From Cladorhizidae sp. MBARI D1340-BT2 (taxonomy: Eukaryota > Porifera > Demospongiae > Poecilosclerida > Cladorhizidae), in the NCBI GenBank assembly GCA_028752905.1, contig JAQNBH010000015.1:13158036-13222035 (forward strand): DNA of 64,000 nt. The letters are read 5' to 3'. Shown piece by piece: positions 40,578-52,500 of the stretch. The notes under the pieces were generated by a model, which was not told where the DNA came from, made no database searches, and saw nothing but the letters and a program-made list of their open reading frames with translations. The position numbers and the translations under genes were made by a program. Each line of letters opens with the position of its first letter. Within the stretch, counting starts at the first letter, position 1.

Positions 40578-43500
40578 TACTATTACTACTACTACTACCA
40601 TCACCAACACCATCATCACCACCGCCATCATCACCAACACCATCATCACCAACACCATCATCACCACCGCCATCATCACCAACAACATCATCACCATCAC
40701 CACCATCACCAACATCACCACCGCCATCATCACCAACACCATCACCACCATCATCATCACCACCACCATCATCACCACCGCCATCATCACCAACACCATC
40801 ATCACCAACACCAACACCATCATCACCAACACCATCATCACCACCATCATCATCACCACCACCATCATCACCACCACCATCATCACCACCACCATCATCA
40901 CCACCACCATCATCACCACCATCATCACCACCACCATCATCACCAACACCATCATCACCACCGTCATCATCACCAAAACCATCATCACCACCGCCATCAT
41001 AACCACCGCCATCATCACCAACACCATTATCATTTCTATTTTAGGATGGTGCTGGGACAATGCTGCCACAAATATCCTGAATACACTCCACTCCAGAAAA
41101 CTTTTCCTCGTCAAGTTATAACATGGAAGACTTAAAGAGATGACGAACATACAACTCCACCACTTCCAGTAATATGTTGTCTCAACTGCCACACACTAGA
41201 AGCCAGGATGCAAGAACTCTCAAAAACATAACGTAAAAAGTGAGTAGAACATGAGTGGACTGCAAGGTGAATGAATGGCCGCTACATCTAATTTCACACT
41301 CTAACTTCCAAAACCAAACGGCACACAATCTTGCCAAGAAGATAACCACAGATAAAATACTCGTGCATTCGAAACAAATCATTTTCACCTTCAACTGTAA
41401 GACAAAGATGCAAAATAATATACATTTTTAAATCAAGTGATGCAAGTGTTGGCTGGTTACAATTACCTGTAGACAGCATTGGCTACGGTCTAGAGCTAGC
41501 CTGCACAGTAGCCACTGGGGGAGACAGTTTGTACTGTCGAGAACTAGCCTACACGGCAGCCACTGGGGGAGACAGTTTGTACGGTCTAGAGCTAGCCTGC
41601 ACGGTAGCTACTGGGGGAGACAGTTTGTACGGTCTAGAGCTAGACTTTAAGCACGGTAGCAACTGGAGGAGACAGTTTGTACGGTCTAGAGCTAGCCTGC
41701 ACAGTAGCCACTGGGGGAGACAGTTTGTACTGTCGAGAACTAGCCTACACGGCAGCCACTGGGGGAGACAGTTTGTACGGTCTAGAGCTAGACTTTAAGC
41801 ACGGTAGCCACTGGGGGAGACAGTTTGTACGGTCTAGAGCTAGCCTGCACGGTAGCCACTGGGGGAGACAGTTTGTACGGTCTAGAGCTAGCCTGCACAG
41901 TAGCTACTGGGGGAGACAGTTTGTACTGTCGAGAACTAGCCTACACGGCAGCCACTGGGGGAGACAGTTTGTACGGTCTAGAGCTAGACTTTAAGCACGG
42001 TAGCCACTGGGGGAGACAGTTTGTACGGTCTAGAGCTAGCCTGCACAGTAGCTACTGGGGGAGACAGTTTGTACGGTCTAGAGCTAGACTTTAAGCACGG
42101 TAGCAACTGGAGGAGACAGTTTGTACGGTCTAGAGCTAGCCTGCACGGTAGCTACTGGGGGAGACAGTTTGTACGGTCTAGAGCTAGACTTTAAGCACGG
42201 TAGCAACTGGAGGAGACAGTTTGTACGGTCTAGAGCTAGCCTGCACGGTAGCTACTGGGGGAGACAGTTTGTACGGTCTAGAGCTAGACTTTAAGCACGG
42301 TAGCAACTGGAGGAGACAGTTTGTACGGTCTAGAGCTAGCCTGCACGGTAGCTACTGGGGGAGACAGTTTGTACGGTCTAGAGCTAGCCTGCACAGTAGC
42401 CACTGGGGGAGACAGTTTGTACTGTCGAGAACTAGCCTACACGGCAGCCACTGGGGGAGACAGTTTGTACGGTCTAGAGCTAGACTTTAAGCACGGTAGC
42501 CACTGGGGGAGACAGTTTGTACGGTCTAGAGCTAGCCTGCACGGTAGCCACTGGGGGAGACAGTTTGTACGGTCTAGAGCTAGCCTGCACAGTAGCTACT
42601 GGGGGAGACAGTTTGTACTGTCGAGAACTAGCCTACACGGCAGCCACTGGGGGAGACAGTTTGTACGGTCTAGAGCTAGACTTTAAGCACGGTAGCCACT
42701 GGGGGAGGCAGTTTGTACGGTCTAGAGCTAGCCTGCACGGTAGCCATCCTGATGAAAGTTAGAGCATCCATCCTGATGAAGGCTAGATCATCCATCCTGA
42801 TGAAGGCTAGAGCATCCATCCTGATGAAGGCTAGAGCATCCATCCTGATGAAGGCTAGAGCATGAAGGCTAGATCATCTATCCTGATGACGGCTAGAGCA
42901 CCCATCCTGATGAAGGCTAGAGCACCCATCCTGATGAAAGTTAGAGCATCCATCCTGATGAAGGCAGGAGCATCCATCCTGATGAAGGCTAGATCATCCA
43001 TCCTGATGAAGGCTAGAGCATCCATCCTGATGAAGGCTAGAGCACCTAGCCTGATGAAGGCTAGATCATCCATCCTGATGAAGGCTAGAGCATGAAGGCT
43101 AGATCATCTATCCTGATGACGGCTAGAGCACCCATCCTGATGATGGCTAGAGCACCCATCTGAAACGTCAAGAAACTAATTTTGAGTTGATCATTGAGAA
43201 AGTCACTGCACTCTACCATGTCAGCTGAGAGTTTGTTGAGAGAGAAATGATATGTTTGTCTTTCATCAACACCCATTTCAAGAGACCCTTTTCCAAGCAT
43301 TGAATTTCAAAAAGCAATATACTGTGTATACACCTAGATGATGACAGCCACTGCAATTCCTACCCACGCTACAAATCCCGAGTATACTTGGGTTGTGGGG
43401 TGGGTGGTGTGCTTATATTGACTTATGGAGTGAAGATAATAATCACGGACGGATAATAATAGGTGTGGTCATGGCAAGGAGGACTTACAAGGTTAAGGAC

Positions 43501-46500
43501 TGTTTGAAATTGATGACCTTTACCACTTCCCACCTACCTGAGATTTTTAAATATCACACGCAGATGTATATCACACATGTGTGAAAACGATGATTACGCA
43601 TTTCACTGTAGGAGAAATTCCGAGTCTTTTGGCACTAAAGTTGATTGAATGCACCCAAGGTGTGGTGAAGGACCACGAAGCTTGCTGGAATACTGCCTTA
43701 GCAAGGGATCCCGAAGCTTACTAGAAGTCATTCTGGAGTACATGTCATTCTGGAGTACATGTTCAGACACACATGCATGCACGACACGCACACACACACA
43801 CACACTCATGTGCGCGCACACACACACACTCACACACTGTGTGTGAGAGAGAAACCCTGCAAAAATGAAATACATCAGTTTCATTTTTAGGTGTTTTGGG
43901 GGCAGCCATTTTCGTGGATCTGTAATTGTGCGTATACACTGACTTGTGTGCAGCTAGCTAGGAGGGGAAGGGACTGCACCACTGAGGACCAGTGCGGTCA
44001 GTCACAAGCAGTCATCACTAGCTAGGAGGGAGGGGACTACCACTGAGGACCATTGTGGTCAGTAAGCAACATCATCACTAGCTAGGAGGGGAGGGGACTG
44101 CACCACTGAGGACCTGTGTGGTCAGTCACAAGCAGTCATCACTAGCTAGGAGGGGAGGGGACTACACCACTGAGGATGACCAGTGTGGTCAGTAAGCAAC
44201 ATCATCACTAGCTAGGAGGGGAGGGGACTGCACCACTGAGGACCTGTGTGGTCAGTCACAAGCAGTCATCAACTAGCTAGGAGGGGAGGGGACTGCACTA
44301 TACTGAGGACCAGTGTGGTCAGTCCAAGCAACATCCTCACACGGATGCACTTGACTTGTGTGGAGCTAGCTAGGAGGGGAGGGGACTACACCACTGAGGC
44401 CAGTATGGTCAGTCCAAGCAACATCCTCACACGGATGCACTTGACTTGTGTGGAGCTAGCTAGGAGGGGAGGGGACTACACCACTGAGGGCCAGTATGGT
44501 CAGTCACAAGCAACATCCTCACAGATGCACTTGAAGTGCATACCAACACAAACAAACCTGTCCTTGATCTTGATATTTGAGAGATCATAATCAGCTACTC
44601 CCTCATAACAGTGCGATTATAATTAAGGGGATGTTTGTGATTAGAGAGACAGACTAGATGAAGGGAGAGACTGGCCGACTACAGAGCAAGGGAGGAGATG
44701 ACGTGGGAAATAGGTGTCACCTGATGGCATCTATTGTATCTTGTATGATGACAAAAAACACGCTTCCCACGACAGGACAAGTTATCAAGTGCGTGGCCAT
44801 ACACATGACAAACAACACTTTGATTTACCGATTCATTCCCACATTCTCACATTCTCACGTTCCTTGCACCACACACACACACAACACACACACGCATATT
44901 ATGTATACGAACATCATGCTCTCACCTGAAACCCGGCCTTAGTAAGAACCTGCTTAAAGTCAGCGAGGCGTGGAGGGTTAATGAAGACACGCTTGTGTCC
45001 ATGGCTCTACAGTTTGAAGAAGAGAAGAAACTAACTCGAAAACCGACCAGTTTGGTAACTGTGCACACAATTTTTCACACACGGATATGGGAAAGTGCGT
45101 AGCAAGTAGTCAACTTGTGTCCCAGCTCTGCAACACAACAAATGGATCTGGAACAAATGATTTCTCTCTTGCATTCACACTTGATCCTAATGTAAGCTCT
45201 TTAAATTACGAGCTGTTTTTACCCCGTTATAAGGTCGATAATCCTTGGCCATCTTGGTATGTACTACATATCTTGGTGTGTACTACATAGCATGTAGCCT
45301 GGTATGTAACACTGCCTGGTATATAACACTGCATGAGCCTGGTATATAACACTGCATGTAGCCTGGTATATAACACTGCATGTAGCCTGGTATATAAAAC
45401 TGCATGTAGCCTGGTATATAACACTGCATGTAGCCTGGTATATAACACTGCATGTAGCCTGGTATATAACACTACATGTAGCCTGGTATATAACACTACA
45501 TGTAGCCTGGTATATAACACTGGCCTGGTATATAACACTACATGTAGCCTGGTATATAACACTGCATGTAGCCTGGTATATAACACTACATGTAGCCTGG
45601 TATATAACACTGGCGTGGTATATAACACTACATGTAGCCTGGTATATAACACTACATGTAGCCTGGTATATAATCACTGCATGTAGCCTGGTATATAACA
45701 CTACATGTAGCCTGGCATATAATACTGCATGTAGCCTGGTATATAACACTGCATGTAGCCTGGTGTATAACACTACATGTAGCCTGGTATATAACACTGG
45801 CCTGGTATATAATACTACATGTAGCCTGGTATATAACACTGCATGTAGCCTGGTGTAGCCTGGTATATAACACTGGCCTGGTATATAACACTGCATGTAG
45901 CCTGGTATATAACACTACATGTAGCCTGGTATATTACACTGCATGTAGCCTGGTATATAACACTGCATGTAGCCTGGTATATAACACTGCATGTAGCCTG
46001 GTATATAACACTGCATGTAGCCTGGTATATAACACTGCATGTAGCCTGGTGTAGCCTGGTATATAACACTGCATGTAGCCTGGTATATAACACTGCATGT
46101 AGCCTGGTATATAACACTGCATGTAGCCTGGTGTAGCCTGGTATATAACACTGCATGTAGCCTGGTGTAGCCTGGTATATAACACTGCATGTAGCCTGGT
46201 ATATAACACTGCATGTAGCCTGGTATATAACACTGCATGTAGCCTGGTATATAACACTACATGTAGCCTGTTATATAACACTACATGTAGCCTGGTATAT
46301 AAAACTGCATGTAGCCTGGTATATAACACTGGCCTGGTATATAACACTGCATGTAGCCTGGTATATAACACTACATGTAGCCTGGTATATAACACTGCAT
46401 GTAGCCTGGTATATAACACTGCATGTAGCCTGGTATATAACACTACATGTAGCCTGGTATATAACACTACATGTAGCCTGGTATATAACACTGCATGAGC

Positions 46501-49500
46501 CTGGTATATAACACTGCATGTAGCCTGGTATATAACACTACATGTAGCCTGGTATATAACACTACATGTAGCCTGGTATATAACACTGCATGTAGCCTGG
46601 TATATAACACTACATGTAGCCTGGTATATAACACTGCATGTAGCCTGGTATGTAACACTACATGTAGCCTGGTATATAACACTACATGTAGCCTGGTATA
46701 TAACACTACATGTAGCCTGGTATAAACACTGCATGTAGCCTGGTTATATAACACTACATGTAGCCTGGTATATAACACTGCATGTAGCCTGGTATATAAC
46801 ACTACATGTAGCCTGGTATATAACACTGGCCTGGTATATAATACTACATGTAGCCTGGTATATAACACTGCATGTAGCCTGGTATATAACACTGCATGTA
46901 GCCTGGTATATAACACTACATGTAGCCTGGTATATAACACTACATGTAGCCTGGTATATAACACTGGCCTGGTATATAACACTGCATGTAGCCTGGTATA
47001 TAACACTACATGTAGCCTGGTATATAACACTGCATGTAGCCTGGTATATAACACTACATGTAGCCTGGTATATAACACTGGCCTGGTATATAATACTACA
47101 TGTAGCCTGGTATATAACACTGCATGTAGCCCTGCGTGTAGCCTGGTATTATCTATACTAATAAAGCAAAGTTGTTGATCTGTTTGTCACCTTTTAACGG
47201 CCAAATAAAAAGGTCTGATCTGGACGAAACTTCACCAATGGAACCAGATGGATGCCCGGATGTGTTTTGTAAAAAGTTGGGTCCTGACCCAGACACGGGA
47301 CCCCTTTCTTGGAAGCCACCATCTCCAAAAACGGCACAGCACTTGGCATTGTCAGCCATTTCGTTTAGGGATGCACTGTGAATGCGTTTTTCATGTCCCC
47401 GACAATGGCTCACAAATGACGTAACATGCGATGTTACTAAAGAACTACACTACTTGTACTTTTAATTTTAAGAGACAGATATAAATAGTAAATAATCACT
47501 CTATATGAAAAAGGTTTTGGGAGAGTAATGTTGGGGGAACCTACGCCCGAGAGCCGGGCTCTCAGCTAGTACTATGTACTGCTTGGTATGTACTGTATAT
47601 AGCCTGATATATCTATATTTAGCCTGGTTCATACTAGCCTGGTATATGATATATATAGCCTGGTATATCTATATTTAGCCTGGTTCATACTAGCCTGGTA
47701 TATGATATATATAGCCTGGTATATCTATATTTAGCCTGGTTCATACTAGCCTGGTATATGATATATATAGCCTGGTATATCTATATTTAGCCTGATTCAT
47801 ACTAGCCTGGTATATGATATATATAGCCTGGTATATCTATATTTAGCCTGGTTCATACTAGCCTGGTATATGATATATATAGCCTGGTATATCTATATTT
47901 AGCCTGGTTCATACTAGCCTGGTATATGATATATATAGCCTGGTATATCTATATTTAGCCTGGTTCATACTATAAATAGCCTGGTACTATACTATAACCT
48001 GATATAGCAAACACACCTCTGAAGAGGGAAGAGCATCCAAGATAGGAACCAAGTTTAACTCTCTCATGTCTTCATTTTGATTCCCCCCACTGGTGTGCTG
48101 TCCGAGATTAGCCGCGGGGTTAATATGGATCTGCCCATCTAGCCATGCCAGCTCTGCGTCCTTGGCTTGACTGAAGGAGATGGAGCTCATCAGGGAATCC
48201 TTCAACTTCACCTGAGGGGAGAGAGAGGCAGTAACAGGCACGAGAGCGAGACAGACGCTGCTTAACAAAGCTTACAAAAACAAACCAACAAAACAACAAC
48301 AACAACAAACTATCGGTAATAAAACTGACTGACTACACATTGCTTAGTTCCATAAGCACTTTAACAAACACTGTTGTGTTAAAGAATAATGTCCGTCCGT
48401 CCGATGTGAAAGGGACACATAACATGCTGACTCGCTAAGTATATTCACAATAATAATAATAATAAATAAAATCTTAAAAATATAAGTTATATATATATGT
48501 AAAAGTTATTATATTTTGTACAACCCATGTGACCATTTACCTTACAGGAATAGACTGGTTGCTCCTCCCACTTACACCATGCTACGTACATTAAAAATCC
48601 TTTACCAGTTCCCACCATTCTTCTTCCCAGCGTCTGCACGTACCTGGTAAATGTGAGACTCGGTGGTGGCGTCCACCACTTCGTTGATACGGGGGGCAAA
48701 GATCTGGTCGTCAGAGAGGTGCAAGCTCCTCTTGAAGTACTCTAGCATGCTGTTCGTGGCTTCAGAGGTTCCGTGCACCAGAATCTACACCGAGGTGGAG
48801 AGAGCAAATGTGTTATTTCAATGAAGCTTTGGTGTTATCAGTACTGGCATCTGAACTGTATAGAGCTATTGATTGGCATTAGTTTAATTTGGCGACCTGG
48901 TGCTTCTGTCCATTTGGTGAGAATTAAATTTCACTATTCCATAAATTCTTGTCAAAACATGCATGTGTACATACATGCAACCACTGGTGAGCTGACTTCA
49001 TTACTTGCCCCTCTTCACAGATTGGTTCCTGTTAGATCTGATCTTGGTCTCCTTCAAAACTCTCACTGCAGCTTTGCTGGCTCTCTCTAGCTTGAACAGT
49101 GCCCTGAATCTAGTCTCACGCATGCACAAATCACCATAATAATAAAAAATGTTCGGTGGCATTAAATTTGACAATTACTAGGAAAATCACCAAACCGCCA
49201 ATCGCCAATATTTATTAAAAAATTAAACGGTGTGGATTGATATATTATCTGTATTCTATTTGCATTGATCAGTATCCAAAGCCCACAAGAGTAGAGATGA
49301 GCTCTCAAGTTTCAAGAACACACTCAATTTCAAAGTTTCAAGCAACATTCAACTCCTGAAATCACTTTATACAGAGCAGTTCAACTACTGTAGGTAGCTT
49401 TATTTTATACAGCATGAGTTATTTTATATAGCATGAGTTCAACTATTTTATACAGCATGAATTCAACTATTTTATACAGCATGAATTCAACTATTTTATA

Positions 49501-52500
49501 CAGCATGAGTTCAACTATTTAATACAGCATGAGTTCAACTATTTATACAGCATGAGTTCAACTATTTTATACAGCATGAGTTCAACTATTTTGTACAGCA
49601 TGAGTTCAACTATTTTATACAGCACGAGTTCAACTATTTTATACAGCATGAGTTCAACTATTTTATACAGCATGAGTTCATCTATTTTATATAGCATGAA
49701 TTCAACTATTTTATATAGCATGAGTTCAACTATTTTATACAGCATGAGTTCATCTATTTTATACAGCATGAGTTCAACTATTTTATACAGCATGAGTTCA
49801 ACTATTTTATACAGCACGAGTTCAACTATTTTATACAGCATGAGTGCAACTATTTTATACAGCATGAGTTCATCTATTTTATATAGCATGAGTTCAACTA
49901 TTTTATACAGCACGAGTTCAACTATTTTATACAGCATGAGTGCAACTATTTTATACAGCATGAGTTCATCTATTTTATATAGCATGAGTTCAACTATTTT
50001 ATACAGCATGAGTGCAACTATTTTATACAGCATGAGTTCAACTATTTTATACAGCATGAGTTCAACTATTTTATACAGCATGAGTTCATCTATTTTATAT
50101 AGCATGAGTTCAACTATTTTATACAGCATGATTCAACTATTTTATACAGCACGAGTTCAACTATTTTATACAGCATGAGTGCAACTATTTTATACAGCAT
50201 GAGTTCAACTATTTTATACAGCAGGAGTTCAACTAAACTACTGTAGGTAGCATGAGTTATATTTCCCGACATTTTGACTAGATTACTAACATGGTTTGGG
50301 GCATTTCCAACCCCCTTGAATCTAGTTTGCTTCCCCATCCCATGGAAACAACTTAAAGGGTGTGACTTGATTAATTTCTCACTGCCCTCCTCTAATTTCA
50401 CAAACCTTGATCCCTCCCCTCCACACACACACCTTGCACACACACACACCTTGCATAAACATTCTACAAGAAAGGAAAGGTAGAAAAATGTGTTCATGTG
50501 CTTCCATGTGCTTAGTTTGTGGATCTTAGTGCTGGAGATGGTGAGGACTATTTTAGTCTGAACTAAGTCAAGCAGAAGACAAGGGCTATAGAGCTATGGT
50601 TAAAGGCAGGAGTAAGCAAAGTAGAAGGTTAACAATAGGGCCAGCTAAGGATACCACCAGGACAAGGTTGAGAATTACAAACAGGACTAAGCCAAGAGTT
50701 AAGAACAGGACTGGTAAGGCGTAGAGAGTTAAGGATATGACTAGGGCAAGGTAGAAGGTTAACAATATGACAGGAAAACAGAAGGTTGACAATAGGCCTA
50801 GGGCAAGATAGAGTATTAAGGACAGGACTAAGATGAGGTAACAATAGGATTAGGGCAAGGGAAAAGGTTAAGGATAGAACTATTCAAGGTAGAGGGTTAA
50901 GGATAGGACTAAGGCAAGGTAGAGGGTTAAGGATAGGACTAAGGCATGGTAGAGGGTTAAGGATAGGACTAAGGCAAGGTAGAGGGTTAAGGATAGGACT
51001 AAGGCAAGGTAGAGGGTTAAGGATAGGACTAAGGCAAGGTAGAGGGTTAAGGATAGGACTAAGGCAAGGTAGAGGGTTAAGGATAGGACTAAGGCATGGT
51101 AGAGAGTTAAGGATAGGACTAAGGCAAGGTAGAGGGTTAGGGATAGGACTAAGGCAAGGTAGAGGGTTAAGGATAGGACTAAGGCATGGTAGAGGGTTAA
51201 GGATAGGACTAAGGCAAGGTAGAGGGTTAAGGATAGGACTAAGGCATGGTAGAGAGTTAAGGATAGGACTAAGGCAAGGTAGAGGGTTAAGGATAGGACA
51301 GGACTAAGGCAAGGTAGAGGGTTAAGGATAGGACTAAGGCAAGGTAGAGGGTTAAGGATAGGACTAAGGCAAGGGAGAGGGTTAAGGATAGGACTAAGGC
51401 ATGGTAGAGGGTTAAGGATAGAACTATTCAAGGTAGAGGGTTAAGGATAGGACTAAGGCAAGGTAGAGGGTTAAGGATAGGACTAAGGCAAGGTAGAGGG
51501 TTAAGGATAGGACTAAGGCAAGGTAGAGGGTTAAGGATAGGACTAAGGCAAGGTAGAGGGTTAAGGATAGAACTATTCAAGGTAGAGGGTTAAAGATAGG
51601 ACTAAGGCAAGGTAGAGGGTTAAGGATAGGACTAAGGCAAGGTAGAGGGTTAAGGATAGGACTAAGGCATGGTAGAGGGTTAAGGATAGAACTATTCAAG
51701 GTAGAGGGTTAAGGATAGGACTAAGGCAAGGTTTAAAGATAGGACTAGGGGCATAATGTAGACACATGAGAACAAAACTGAAAAAAGCATTCCAGACTCG
51801 AGACTTCCCATGGCTGTGCATTTCCACTCACTTTGGATGCCACATCCACCACCAACATCACCACAACACCCGCTTGGCTCTGGTCACCACACCACCAGTT
51901 AGTAAACAAAGGCTGGCTGGGAGGGATTACAGGTGGTGTAGGAGCCAATCAAAAACCACTGCAAGATGGATATTCAAACCTTGACTTCACACACACACAC
52001 ACACACAACACACACACACACACAACACACACACACACACTATCAGTCAGAGGAGGTCATAAGAGGTCGTGATCTAGGATAGATGTCCAACATGGGATGT
52101 GGCAGCATCAGTGAGACACCTCGAAAGAAGAGAGGGCATTGATGGCAACTGTTCTACAGAGGCGTGGTGTGCATCTTGTTCCAAATCAGCCCATCCCAGA
52201 CGGTACCGCTGATCGTGATACTTACGGCCAACAGACAGACCAACATGTTGTACAATTGGACCACACCGGATTCTGGTTGTCTATTAAGTGTACTCCTGGT
52301 AGGTATCCACAGGGAGGCCAGTTCTGGGCACAACCCTACTAACACAGAGCTGCATGAAAGATAATGGTTGGACCCAGAGATGTGCCGCCACTTACAGAGA
52401 AATTCTAATTTTTTTAAATTAAAAATATATTTATTTATTATTATTATTTTTAAATTATTATTTTTAACTCACTAAAAACTTAATCAAGACCGTTACATCT

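Noticed and set aside
41040..41400. Possible CPSF2 exon or small gene on the - strand
   Set aside because: The peptides do not match CPSF2, and the frame is extended by the CAT repeat.
45227..47120. Many long frames with LYTRLHAV / CSVIYQAT repeats
   Set aside because: The 24-bp array is open in several frames because its unit is a multiple of three and lacks stops; no start context or homology.
49539..50178. Frames of about 200 codons (LMLYKIVE / MSSTILYS)
   Set aside because: Product of the 24-bp array; both strands are open, so composition and not coding.
52139..52360. Overlapping small ORFs on both strands
   Set aside because: No family, no splice support, and no frame stands out.
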